This document shows, one piece after another, positions 28,796 through 37,060 of a stretch of 64,000 bases of DNA (the stretch's first letter is position 1; each line of letters begins with the position of its first letter). The stretch lies in contig NZ_SBFF01000002.1 of NCBI RefSeq assembly GCF_004151485.1, positions 62,001 through 126,000 on the forward strand, read 5' to 3'. Below the pieces are notes generated by a model, which had not been told where the DNA came from, did not search any database, and worked only from the letters and a program-made list of their open reading frames with translations. The position numbers were made by a program, and so were the translations under genes. The DNA comes from Sphingosinicella sp. CPCC 101087. Its GTDB lineage: Bacteria; Pseudomonadota; Alphaproteobacteria; Sphingomonadales; Sphingomonadaceae.

Positions 28796-29830
28796 ATGGT
28801 CCACCTCCCGCTGCGGCTGATCCTCGACGGAGATGCGCTCGTCTCCAATTGGAAGTGGCTCGCCGGTCGGGGCGGCGGTGCCGCCTGCGGCGCGGCGGTC
28901 AAGGCGGACGGCTACGCGCTCGGCGCGCGCGAGGTCGTAAAGCGCCTCCAGCAGGCGGGTTGCCGCGATTTCTTCGTCACGACCTGGGCCGAGGCGGAGG
29001 CGTTGGCGTCCTTGCCGCAGGATGTCTCCCTGTCCGTCCTGCACGGGGTCGGGCCGCGGGACGGACCCGCGGCGCAGCGATCGCGGGCGCGGCCCGTGCT
29101 CAACAGCCCCGAGCAGGTCGCCCGCTGGCGCGAGACCGGCCGCCCTTGCGACGTCATGGTCGACACCGGGATCAACCGGCTCGGAATCTCGCCCTCGGAC
29201 GTCGCGTCGGGACTGCTCGAAGGCCTGCGGATCGAGACCTTGATGAGCCATCTCGCCTCCGCTGACGAGGACGTGCCGACGAACGAGGCGCAGCGGCGCG
29301 CTTTCGCCGACCTTGCCAGCGGCGTTGCCGCCCGCCGCCTGAGCCTCGCCAACAGCGCTGGAATCTGCCTGGGTTCGGACTTTGGCTTCGACCTCACCCG
29401 TCCGGGCATCGCCCTTTACGGCGGCGTGCCACGGCCCGAGGCAGCAGGGCACATCCGCCAGGTCGTCCGCGTCGAGGCCGAGATCGTCCAGCGCCGCCGG
29501 GTGGAGGCGGGCGATCGCGTCGGCTACAATGCCACCTTCGTCGCCGAATGCCGGCACGAAATCGCGATCCTCAACATCGGTTATGCCGACGGCTATCTTC
29601 GCGGTTTCTCGGGAACGGGACGGGCGCGTGTCGGCGATGGCTTCGTCCCGGTGGTCGGCCGCGTGTCGATGGATCTCACGGCGATCTGTATCGACGGGGC
29701 GCCCGAACTGGCGGAGGGCGACTGGATCGAGCTCGATTACGACCTTCCGACCGCTTCCGCCCAATCCGGTCTCAGCCAATATGAGCTGCTCACCGCCCTC
29801 GGGTCGCGGTTCGAGCGGATCTGGAAGTAG
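28796..29830 (+). CDS. alr: Alanine racemase
   Basis: A 344-residue PLP enzyme making D-alanine for peptidoglycan. The PLP lysine is K36 (AAVKADGYALG) and the catalytic tyrosine Y244 (RVGYNATF). The GYADGYLRGFSGTG and GRVSMDLTAI segments are typical. The ATG lies 31 nt after the MFS gene. The DauA-like enzyme elsewhere in the window can consume D-amino acids, but there is no direct linkage. Confidence 0.95.
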   Translation: MVHLPLRLILDGDALVSNWKWLAGRGGGAACGAAVKADGYALGAREVVKRLQQAGCRDFFVTTWAEAEALASLPQDVSLSVLHGVGPRDGPAAQRSRARPVLNSPEQVARWRETGRPCDVMVDTGINRLGISPSDVASGLLEGLRIETLMSHLASADEDVPTNEAQRRAFADLASGVAARRLSLANSAGICLGSDFGFDLTRPGIALYGGVPRPEAAGHIRQVVRVEAEIVQRRRVEAGDRVGYNATFVAECRHEIAILNIGYADGYLRGFSGTGRARVGDGFVPVVGRVSMDLTAICIDGAPELAEGDWIELDYDLPTASAQSGLSQYELLTALGSRFERIWK

Positions 29831-29886
29831 GGCTGCCCGTTCGAGGCCCGACGAAACTCACAGGCCCGGTCGGCGGTTCTCTCACC

Positions 29887-30735
29887 GTGGCCCGCATCGC
29901 TCATCTGTCGGACGTCCATTTCGGCGCGCATGACCCTTCGGTCGTCGCCGGCGTCGAGGCGTGGCTGGTGGCGGATCGGCCGGACCTGGTCGTCATCAGC
30001 GGCGACTTCACGCAGCGGGCGCGGGTGGAGCAGTATCGCGAGGCACGCGCCTTCCTCCGCCGCCTCGAGGCAGTCGGGCTGCGGACGCTCTGCGTCCCAG
30101 GCAACCACGACGTGCCGCTCTTCGACGTGCTGCGCCGCTTCGCCCGCCCGCTGAACCGTTATCGCCGTTTCATCGAGGAGGATCTTTGCCCCTGGTTCGA
30201 GAACGAGCGCCTCGCCGTGCTCGGAATCAACACGGCGCGGTCGCTCACCATCAAGCACGGCCGGATCAACCATGAGCAGATGGCGCTGATCCGCGAACGC
30301 TTTCGCGCCGTGCCCGACGACAGGACGAAGATCCTGGTGACCCACCATCCCCTGTTTGCCATGCCGATCGGCGAGGAAGGTGGCCTGACCAGGGTCGTCG
30401 GTCGGCACGAACCGGCGCTTCAGGCAGTCGCCGAGGCAGGCGTGCACATCCTCCTGGCCGGCCATTTCCATCGCACCTACTCGGCCGCCGCGCGAGAGAT
30501 GGTCGAGAATGCCGGGCCGGCCCTGGTGATCCAGGCCGGCACCGCAACTTCCACCCGGTTACGGGCCGGGGAAGCGCAGAGCTTCAATCTCATTCATGCC
30601 CGTCGCAATGACGAGGTCGACCTGCAAGTGATCGCATGGGACGGTACGGCTTTCACCGGGCGGAGTCAGGCCCGCTTCACTTTCGACGGCGAGAATTGGC
30701 ATCCGCGGCCGGCAGCGGCAGAGCTTGCCGGCTGA
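29887..30735 (+). CDS. Calcineurin-like metallophosphoesterase
   Basis: A 282-residue cytoplasmic phosphoesterase with the full dimetal motif set: LSDVHFG (D-x-H), GDFTQR (GD), GNHD (GNHDV), a histidine in THHP and GHFH (AGHFHRTY). The fold resembles the CpdA/cAMP phosphodiesterase-like group, but substrate is unproven. It starts with GTG at 29887, giving MARIAHLSDVHFG; no in-frame ATG lies nearby. It is 56 nt downstream of alr. Confidence 0.9.
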   Translation: MARIAHLSDVHFGAHDPSVVAGVEAWLVADRPDLVVISGDFTQRARVEQYREARAFLRRLEAVGLRTLCVPGNHDVPLFDVLRRFARPLNRYRRFIEEDLCPWFENERLAVLGINTARSLTIKHGRINHEQMALIRERFRAVPDDRTKILVTHHPLFAMPIGEEGGLTRVVGRHEPALQAVAEAGVHILLAGHFHRTYSAAAREMVENAGPALVIQAGTATSTRLRAGEAQSFNLIHARRNDEVDLQVIAWDGTAFTGRSQARFTFDGENWHPRPAAAELAG

Positions 30736-30794
30736 TCGGCTTGCGGCGACTGGAACTTGAGACTAAATGGCCCCGCTCGATTCGGGAGGTTTCC

Positions 30795-30896
30795 ATGCAC
30801 AGCGCAGAGTCGGTCGTGATCCGTTCGGTCCTCCGGGACCCGGCTTGCTGTGTCTCCCCGTCCGACGTCCGCTCGCAGGAGCGGCTCCGGAGCTGA
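30795..30896 (+). CDS. Possible 33-aa leader peptide upstream of an MFS exporter
   Basis: A short frame (MHSAESVVIRSVLRDPACCV... 33 aa) has GGGAGG 5 nt before its ATG. It ends 9 nt before a hairpin at 30906-30936 in the 298-bp spacer ahead of the MFS gene. This layout suits a translational or transcriptional attenuator. No homologue is recognised, and it may be a chance frame. Confidence 0.3.
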   Translation: MHSAESVVIRSVLRDPACCVSPSDVRSQERLRS

Positions 30897-30905
30897 TCTC
30901 AGGCT

Positions 30906-30936
30906 GATCCGAGCGCCGACCGGCGCCACTCGGATC
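30906..30936 (+). terminator. Hairpin in leader of MFS exporter gene
   Basis: GATCCGAG (30906-30913) and CTCGGATC (30929-30936) form a perfect 8-bp stem enclosing a nested CGCC/GGCG stem. There is no T-tract. It may terminate the preceding unit or act as an attenuator with the short upstream frame. Confidence 0.45.
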
Positions 30937-31033
30937 CGGACCGCCAACACCGCAGCCCGAATGCCCCCTTGGCCGACCGCTCGTGCGGTCCCGGTGCAGG
31001 TGGCGCTGCTGAATCTCCAATATCAGGTGACCC

Positions 31034-32275
31034 ATGTTTCTGGATATCGCTCCGGCGCCTTATCGCCGCGCTATTCTGTTCATTCTCTTCGCTGCCGTGC
31101 TCGACATCATGGCGATGGGAATCGTCATCCCGGTGCTCCCGTCGCTCATCGAGGAGTTTACCGGGTCTAACGCCGCCGCCGGCTTGTGGAACGGAGTCCT
31201 CGTCGCCTTGTGGGCGGTGATGCAGTTCGTCTGCTCGCCGATCATCGGAGCGCTCTCCGACCGATATGGGCGGCGCCCGGTGATTCTGATCTCGACGGCG
31301 GGGCTGGCGGCCGACTGGATGCTGATGGCGCTCGCTCCGAACCTCTGGTGGCTCGCCGTCGGCCGCATGATCGGCGGGATGACGTCGTCGAGCTTCACGG
31401 CCATCTACGCTTATGTCGCGGACATCATTGCGCCGGAGAATCGTTCCCGTGCCTACGGGCTCGTCGGCGCAGCGTTCAGTGCCGGCTTCATCGCCGGCCC
31501 GGCGCTCGGAGGGGTGCTGGGCGAGTTGGGCCCACGCGTGCCGTTCTGGACCGCGGCCGGCCTGTCGGCCCTCGCCTTTCTCTACGGGCTTCTGGTTCTT
31601 CCGGAATCGCTTCCCGAGGAGCGCCGCATGCCCTTCTCCTGGGGGCGCGCGAATCCGCTGGGAGCGTTGCGGCTGCTGGGTTCGCATCCCGAGCTCACGG
31701 GGCTCGCAACCGTGAACTTCCTCCTCTACTTCGCCCACCACGTCTTCTCGGCCGTCTTCGTGCTCTATGCCGGCCATCGGTTCGGCTGGAGTGTCTATCA
31801 GGTGGGGTTGCTGCTCACCTTCGCCGGCGTCCTGGAGATGCTCGTTCAGGTCTTCCTGGTGCCGCGCGTGGTGCGCTGGCTAGGCGACCGCCGCACGATG
31901 GTGCTGGGCCTGTCCATGGGAGCGCTCGGTATCTTCGCCATGGGCGCGGCGCCGACCGGCTGGTTGTTCATTGCCGCCTTGGTGCCGAATGCGCTCTGGA
32001 GCCTCGCTCTGCCGACTTTGCTGGCCTTGATGACGCGGCGCGTCTCGGAACGTGAGCAGGGCCAGCTTCAGGGCGCCAACAATAGCGTCGCGAGCATCGC
32101 CGGCGTGGCTTCGCCGGTCTTCTTCGGTTGGGTCTACAGCCTGTCGGCCGGTGCCATGCCGGGTCTCAGCTTCGTACTCGCGGCCGCGATCCTTGCCGCG
32201 GCGGCGGCCCTGGGCCATGCGGTCGGCCGGCGCGAGATCAGATTGGAGACGGAGACGGCCGGCACAAGCCCTTGA
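31034..32275 (+). CDS. MFS transporter, TCR/Tet (DHA1) drug-efflux type
   Basis: A 413-residue, 12-helix major facilitator protein of the TCR/Tet group. Motif D1 is LDIMAMGIVIPVLP, motif A is GALSDRYGRRPVIL, and motif C lies in AFSAGFIAGPALGGVLGELG. Proton-driven drug export is expected, but the compound is unknown. No TetR gene is adjacent; control may act through the leader at 30795-30936. The start MFLDIAPAPYRRAILF has AGGTG 6 nt upstream. Confidence 0.9.
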   Translation: MFLDIAPAPYRRAILFILFAAVLDIMAMGIVIPVLPSLIEEFTGSNAAAGLWNGVLVALWAVMQFVCSPIIGALSDRYGRRPVILISTAGLAADWMLMALAPNLWWLAVGRMIGGMTSSSFTAIYAYVADIIAPENRSRAYGLVGAAFSAGFIAGPALGGVLGELGPRVPFWTAAGLSALAFLYGLLVLPESLPEERRMPFSWGRANPLGALRLLGSHPELTGLATVNFLLYFAHHVFSAVFVLYAGHRFGWSVYQVGLLLTFAGVLEMLVQVFLVPRVVRWLGDRRTMVLGLSMGALGIFAMGAAPTGWLFIAALVPNALWSLALPTLLALMTRRVSEREQGQLQGANNSVASIAGVASPVFFGWVYSLSAGAMPGLSFVLAAAILAAAAALGHAVGRREIRLETETAGTSP

Positions 32276-32306
32276 GCGGGTGCGCCGCCGGAGCTTCGAG
32301 AATGGG

Positions 32307-33482
32307 CTAGTCGCGCTCGACGCAGAGCGCGATTCCCATGCCGCCGCCGATGCACAATGTGGCGAGCCCCTTTTTCGCATCGCGGCGGCCCATCTCGTAG
32401 AGCAGGGTGGTGAGGACGCGGGCCCCGCTGGCGCCGATCGGGTGGCCGATCGCGATCGCGCCGCCGTTGACGTTGACCCTGTCGGAGTCCCAGCCGAGCT
32501 CCTTGCCGACCGCCAGCGCCTGGGCGGCGAATGCCTCGTTCGCCTCGATGAGATCGAGGTCGGCGATCGTCCAGCCTGCCTTCTCGAGAGCCCGCTTCGT
32601 GGCCGGTACCGGCCCGATGCCCATGATCGACGGATCGACGCCGGCCGAGGCCCAACTCGCCACACGGCCAAGGACCGGGGCGCCGCGGCGCTCGGCTTCC
32701 TCCCGGCTCATCAGGACGATCGCGGCGGCGCCGTCGTTGATGCCGGACGCATTGCCGGCGGTGACGGTGCCGTCCTTCCTGAACGCAGGGCGCAGGCCGG
32801 CAAGCGCCGCCTGTTCGACTCCGTCGCGTATATATTCGTCGGCCTCGACAACCGTCTCGCCCTTGCGCGCCTTCACCGTCACCGCCGCAATCTCATCGCG
32901 GAAGCGTCCTTCGGCTCGGGCGCGTGAAGCCTTCTGCTGGGAAGCGGCGGCAAACGCGTCCTGATCGTCGCGCGTCACCTGATATTGTTCGGCGAGATTT
33001 TCGGCGGTGATACCCATGTGATAGCCGTTGAACACGTCGGTCAGGCCATCCTTGATCATCGTGTCGATCAGCTCGAGCCCGCCCATCTTGGTACCGCCGC
33101 GCAGGTTCTGCGCATGGGCGGAGAGGCTCATATTCTCCTGACCGCCGGCGACGACCACGCGCGAATCGCCGGTCTGGATCGCCTGGGCGGCGAGGGCGAC
33201 GGCGCGCAGGCCCGACCCGCAGACCTGGTTTACGCCCCAGGCCGGTACCTCCTTGGGAATGCCGGCGGCCATCGAGGCCTGGCGGGCAGGATTCTGTCCT
33301 TGGGCAGCGGTAAGCACCTGACCGAGGATCACCTCCGAAACCTCGTCCGCGGCAACGCCCGCCTGGGCCAGCGCCGCTTCGATCGCGACTCGGCCCAGCT
33401 CATGGGCCGGCGTGGCGTCGAAGGCGCCGAGAAAGGCTCCGACGGGCGTGCGCTTGGCGGCGGTGATGACGATGTCGGTCAT
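32307..33482 (-). CDS. phaA: Acetyl-CoA C-acetyltransferase (beta-ketothiolase)
   Basis: A 391-residue biosynthetic-type thiolase condensing two acetyl-CoA to acetoacetyl-CoA. The nucleophilic cysteine is C88 in [10 protein letters not shown], with [10 protein letters not shown] and [10 protein letters not shown] completing the active site near the C-terminus. It lies 59 nt downstream of the PHA synthase-like gene on the same strand and next to phaR, so a role in polyhydroxybutyrate synthesis is likely. No phaB reductase is in the window. Confidence 0.94.
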   Translation of the reverse strand: MTDIVITAAKRTPVGAFLGAFDATPAHELGRVAIEAALAQAGVAADEVSEVILGQVLTAAQGQNPARQASMAAGIPKEVPAWGVNQVCGSGLRAVALAAQAIQTGDSRVVVAGGQENMSLSAHAQNLRGGTKMGGLELIDTMIKDGLTDVFNGYHMGITAENLAEQYQVTRDDQDAFAAASQQKASRARAEGRFRDEIAAVTVKARKGETVVEADEYIRDGVEQAALAGLRPAFRKDGTVTAGNASGINDGAAAIVLMSREEAERRGAPVLGRVASWASAGVDPSIMGIGPVPATKRALEKAGWTIADLDLIEANEAFAAQALAVGKELGWDSDRVNVNGGAIAIGHPIGASGARVLTTLLYEMGRRDAKKGLATLCIGGGMGIALCVERD

Positions 33483-33541
33483 GATGGGCTCCTGCTTCCT
33501 CCCTCACCCGCTAAAGGGGAGGGGCGCTCCGGACCGCGCCA

Positions 33542-34621
33542 CTAGCAGCTTGCTGCACTGCGGGAAAGCCACGCTGCCAGGGGCTCCCACAGCGTCCGGC
33601 GTGCCCGCCGGCCGACGACCATGCCGACATGCCCCTGCTCGAGTTCGAGCCGCCTGCCCATGCCGGCACCGCTCGCCGCCGGGACGATCCGGTCGCTCGT
33701 CGAGACGATGTCGAGCAGCGGAAGGTCGAGTGCTGCCACATCGATTAGCTTGCCGCCAACCCGCCATCGGCCGCTGCCCGGCAAGTCCTGTCCGAAGAAG
33801 TCCTCGAACAGCTCGCGCGCGGCAGCGACGGCGAGCGGCGGGCCGTCATTCGCCCAGTCCTCGAGCGCCACGAAGGCGCGGGCCTCCTCGCCCTCGAGGC
33901 CGGCAAAGGCTTCGAACTTGGCGACGGTACGCGCCGGATCGAGGCTCCAGAAGGCGCCTTGCAGGACTTCCATCGGCAGGACGCCCAAGGTCTCCGCCGA
34001 AGCCCTGGACTCGTCCCACAGCCGGGCGAGGCCGGCACGCGACTCGTCTGGGAAAGCGGAGAAATACCAGGGCGCGGCGAGCATCGTGAGGCTTCGCGCC
34101 GGGGCCAGTCGGGCCGCCGCCGCCACCATCGTCCCGCCGAGGCAGTAGCCGACCAGGTCCGCTTCCTCGCCGAGCGCGTCCATCAAAGGAAGGAGGATCT
34201 CCTCGACGTGGCCCGCGACCGACAGCCGGCTGCGCGCGACGTCCGGCCAGCCCCAGTCGAGGAGAAGGACGCGTTGCCCCCGAGCCGCGAGCCAGCGGAG
34301 CAGCGAGCGGCCGGCGAGGTCGAGCACGTTGGGGGGGTTGATCAGCGAAGGCACGAACACAGCGGGCGGGCCCGACCCCCCATAATCGCGGAGCACCGCG
34401 CCACGGCACTCGGCGGCTGCGGGCATCGGCGGCGAGGGCATCGGACGCTCCGCCTCCTGGTAACGGCGCAGGCCGGCGAGCGCGCGGCGCATCCGGTCGG
34501 GCTCTGCTGCACCCTGTTCGCGCAGCAAGGACAGGAAAAGGGGAAGCGGCCGCGGCCTGTGTTGCGGTGCGGCAAGTTTTGGTGTTAGGCTGCTTGCCCC
34601 TGGGACAGAGGAGCTCGGCAT
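33542..34621 (-). CDS. phaC: Polyhydroxyalkanoate synthase-like alpha/beta hydrolase
   Basis: About 359 residues, alpha/beta-hydrolase fold with the PHA-synthase lipase-like box GYCLGG (cysteine about residue 160), aspartate in STSDRIVP and histidine in LEQGHVGMVV. It is short for a class I synthase (about 590 aa) and nearer class III PhaC size. The ATG at 34621 overlaps the phaR start codon on the other strand. Residues before about 22 look unconserved, so a start further in is possible. PHA polymerase is the most likely role; a depolymerase or thioesterase is not excluded. Confidence 0.78.
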   Translation of the reverse strand: MPSSSVPGASSLTPKLAAPQHRPRPLPLFLSLLREQGAAEPDRMRRALAGLRRYQEAERPMPSPPMPAAAECRGAVLRDYGGSGPPAVFVPSLINPPNVLDLAGRSLLRWLAARGQRVLLLDWGWPDVARSRLSVAGHVEEILLPLMDALGEEADLVGYCLGGTMVAAAARLAPARSLTMLAAPWYFSAFPDESRAGLARLWDESRASAETLGVLPMEVLQGAFWSLDPARTVAKFEAFAGLEGEEARAFVALEDWANDGPPLAVAAARELFEDFFGQDLPGSGRWRVGGKLIDVAALDLPLLDIVSTSDRIVPAASGAGMGRRLELEQGHVGMVVGRRARRTLWEPLAAWLSRSAASC

Positions 34622-35174
34622 GGCGGCGTCCCGCTCGGATGACGATGAGGTCATCATCAAGAAATATGCGAACCGGCGCCTCTACGATACCGAAAGCTCC
34701 GCTTATATAACTTTGGAGCGGTTGGCGCAGATGGTTCGCCAGAAGCGTCACTTCAAAGTCGTCGATGCCAAGTCGGGCGAGGATATCACGCGGAGCGTGC
34801 TGGCCCAGATCATCATGGAGGAGGAAGCGCGCGGAGCGACCATGCTTCCGGTCAATTTCCTGCGACAGCTTATCTCCATGTACGGCGACTCGATGCAGTC
34901 GGTGGTTCCGCACTATCTCGAGGCCTCGCTGGAAGCGCTGCAGCGCAACCAGAACCAATTCCGCGAGGCGATGGCCGGCGCGCTCGCCACCAACCCCTTC
35001 GCGGAGATGGCGCGGCGCAACATGGAAATGTTCACCGCCGCGGCGTCCGGCCGTGCCGCCTCGACGTCGCCGGAGCCGGCCGAGGAAGCTGCCAAGCCCG
35101 ACACCAAGGAGGAGCTTGCTGCATTGAAGGCGCAGCTCCGCGATCTGCAGCAGAAGCTCGACAAGCTCGGCTGA
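34620..35174 (+). CDS. phaR: Polyhydroxyalkanoate synthesis repressor PhaR
   Basis: A 184-residue PhaR. The DNA- and PHB-binding N-terminal domain is VIIKKYANRRLYDTESSAYI ... MVRQKRHFKVVDAKSGEDIT, followed by a PHB accumulation regulatory domain and a C-terminal coiled coil (about residues 155-184). PhaR senses PHB granules and represses phasin and pha genes. GAGGAG precedes the ATG by 6 nt. It is head-to-head with phaC with no spacer, so its promoter lies within the 5' part of phaC. Confidence 0.95.
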   Translation: MAASRSDDDEVIIKKYANRRLYDTESSAYITLERLAQMVRQKRHFKVVDAKSGEDITRSVLAQIIMEEEARGATMLPVNFLRQLISMYGDSMQSVVPHYLEASLEALQRNQNQFREAMAGALATNPFAEMARRNMEMFTAAASGRAASTSPEPAEEAAKPDTKEELAALKAQLRDLQQKLDKLG

Positions 35175-35181
35175 TTGCTCT

Positions 35182-35203
35182 CCCTCCCCCCGACGGGGGA
35201 GGG
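35182..35203 (+). terminator. Hairpin after phaR
   Basis: CCCTCCCCC and GGGGGAGGG form a perfect 9-bp stem around CGAC, 8 nt past the phaR stop. There is no T-run after it. It probably ends or protects the phaR transcript. Confidence 0.55.
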
Positions 35204-35322
35204 AACGCGCGCAAGGCGTCCGCCTTTGTTCGAGCGCCCCCGATACTTCCAACCAAACCGAAGAGACTCGCCGGTCGTGGACCGCGGAATGGCTGCCCCG
35301 CCGAGAAGCGGTTGCGATCTGC

Positions 35323-35376
35323 TTGACAAGGCGTCTGAACGCCGGTTACTGTTGAAGAAGTTCCTTAATTAAGGAA
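35323..35376 (+). promoter_or_regulatory. Promoter and palindromic operator of the ArsR-SRPBCC-SDR operon
   Basis: A perfect -35 box TTGACA (35323-35328) is followed 16-17 nt later by GTTACT/TTACTG as a weak -10. Downstream is the 16-bp perfect palindrome TTCCTTAATTAAGGAA (35361-35376). Its right half AAGGAA also forms the ribosome-binding site of the arsR-type gene. Autorepression by the encoded ArsR-type protein is inferred. Confidence 0.65.
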
Positions 35377-35384
35377 GTGATTCG

Positions 35385-35726
35385 ATGGCAGCAGCCGATC
35401 GTCTCAGCCTGGTATTCTCAGCGCTGGGAGACCCCACTCGCCGCTCGATCCTCTCGCGGCTCTTGAACGGGCCGACGACGGTCCGGGAGCTGGCGGAGCC
35501 GTTCGACATGAGCTGGCCGGCCGTATCCCAGCACCTGAAGGTTCTCGAACGGGCGGGCCTCATACGGCGCACGGCCCGCGCGCAATGGCGCTCGGTTTCG
35601 ATCCGTGCCGAGCCGCTGGACGAGGCCTCCCGATGGATCGATCTGCACCGGCGGGAATGGAATGAGCGCTTCGACCTGCTGGAGGAACAACTTGCGCGCC
35701 TGAAAGAGGAGGAACGAGATGTCTGA
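35385..35726 (+). CDS. ArsR-type winged-helix repressor
   Basis: A 113-residue ArsR-family regulator (LSLVFSALGDPTRRSILSRL, recognition helix in FDMSWPAVSQHLKVLERAGL). No metal-binding cysteines are visible, so it is the SRPBCC-linked subgroup rather than a metal sensor. It starts 8 nt after the palindrome and overlaps the following SRPBCC gene by 8 bp. It probably represses its own operon. Confidence 0.92.
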   Translation: MAAADRLSLVFSALGDPTRRSILSRLLNGPTTVRELAEPFDMSWPAVSQHLKVLERAGLIRRTARAQWRSVSIRAEPLDEASRWIDLHRREWNERFDLLEEQLARLKEEERDV

Positions 35727-36195
35727 CGAAACCAGCGGCAATCCGCCGGAATTCACGCTGGTGCGCCTGCTGGATGCTCCGCGCCCGCTGGTGTGGCGTG
35801 CATGGACCGATCCGTCCGTGCTCGCCACCTGGCATCATCCCCGCGACATCGCGATCCTGCGCGACACTATCGAGACCGATGTGCGTGTCGGCGGCCGCTA
35901 TCGCTACACGCTGGTCAACCCTGCCACGGGCGAAGCGTTTCCAACCGGTGGAACCTATCTGGAGGTGGTCGAGCCGGAGAGACTGGTTTTCACCTGGGGA
36001 AATCCGTCGGACCCGGTCGATGGGGCACCTCGAATGACGCTCGTCTTCGTCGATCGCGCGCCGCAGACCGAGATGATCTTTCACTTGCGCGGCGTGGCTG
36101 GCTTTGCCGGGGACAATTATGTTCACGATGGCTGGAGCGAGGCCTTGGACAATCTGCGTAGTCGTTTGGCCCAACCGGTTGGCGCATCCGAGTAG
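35719..36195 (+). CDS. SRPBCC (AHSA1-like) domain protein
   Basis: A 158-residue START/Bet v1-like protein of the AHSA1 group, with FTLVRLLDAPRPLVWRAWTD at the N-terminus and DGWSEALDNLRSRL at the C-terminal helix. The fold has a hydrophobic ligand cavity. Members are commonly encoded with an ArsR repressor, as here, and may bind the inducing ligand. It overlaps the regulator by 8 bp and is followed 8 nt later by the SDR gene. Confidence 0.9.
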   Translation: MSDETSGNPPEFTLVRLLDAPRPLVWRAWTDPSVLATWHHPRDIAILRDTIETDVRVGGRYRYTLVNPATGEAFPTGGTYLEVVEPERLVFTWGNPSDPVDGAPRMTLVFVDRAPQTEMIFHLRGVAGFAGDNYVHDGWSEALDNLRSRLAQPVGASE

Positions 36196-36203
36196 GAAGG
36201 CCG

Positions 36204-36971
36204 ATGCTCCTTCAGGACAAGGTTGCCGTCGTTTATGGCGCCGCCGGGAATATCGGGAGCGCGATCGCGCACGTCTTCGCGAAGGAAGGAGCAAGGCTCT
36301 TCCTCGTCGGACGCACTCAGAGCAAGGTGCGGAAACTGGCCGAGGCGCTGAATGCGGACTGGGCCCACTTCGATGTTCTCGACGAAGAGGCCGTCGAGCG
36401 CCATCTGACGAAGGTGGTCGCCGAGACCGGCCAGGTCGATGTCAGCCTCAACGCGATCAGCATCCACGGCCATCTGCAGGGAACGGCGCTGCTGGAAATG
36501 CCGCTGGCCGATATCATGGCGCCGATCGACACTGGACTGCGCGCGAACTTCCTGACGATGCGTGCTGCGGCGCGGCACATGGTCCGACGCGGTGCGGGGG
36601 CTATCCTGACATTGTCGGCAACGTCGGCCGGACTGTCGGGCCGCGACCGGGTCTACCACAAGACGGGCGGCTTTTCAGTCGCCTGCACAGCGATCGAGGC
36701 ACTGACGCGCTCGTTCGCCGGAGAGCTGGGGCGGCATGGGATCCGCGTGGTCTGCCTGAGGTCGGACGCCCTCCCCGAAACCTGGCCGAGCGAGGCTGAG
36801 CCGCAATGGCGGGAGACGAAGGCCTATATGGAGGCGGGCACGGCACTCGGCCGATTACCGAGACCCGAAGAGATTGCCTTCGCGGCCGCCTTCGCCGGGT
36901 CCGACCGGGCGAGTGCGATGACCGGCGCCACCGTCAATCTGACATGCGGCTCGATCATGGATGTCAGCTAG
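36204..36971 (+). CDS. Atypical short-chain dehydrogenase/reductase
   Basis: A 255-residue Rossmann-fold SDR with cofactor loop YGAAGNIGSAIA (residues 11-22) and a serine in LTLSATSAG. The catalytic YxxxK is not present: Y151 is followed by HKTGG, and the position before EALTRS reads F157-SVA-C161. The protein may bind nucleotide but reduce slowly or not at all. It is the third gene of the ArsR operon, so it may act on the same unknown ligand. Divergent SDRs with a GGF.VAC stretch exist, so it is probably a subfamily trait. Confidence 0.87.
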   Translation: MLLQDKVAVVYGAAGNIGSAIAHVFAKEGARLFLVGRTQSKVRKLAEALNADWAHFDVLDEEAVERHLTKVVAETGQVDVSLNAISIHGHLQGTALLEMPLADIMAPIDTGLRANFLTMRAAARHMVRRGAGAILTLSATSAGLSGRDRVYHKTGGFSVACTAIEALTRSFAGELGRHGIRVVCLRSDALPETWPSEAEPQWRETKAYMEAGTALGRLPRPEEIAFAAAFAGSDRASAMTGATVNLTCGSIMDVS

Positions 36972-37060
36972 GGCGCGCCCAGGCGAACAGGCGCGCGCGC
37001 AACGGCAAGCGTCTTCGAGGCCAGCAGGCGGTATGAAGGACCTGGCCTGGCCGGCCGTCG

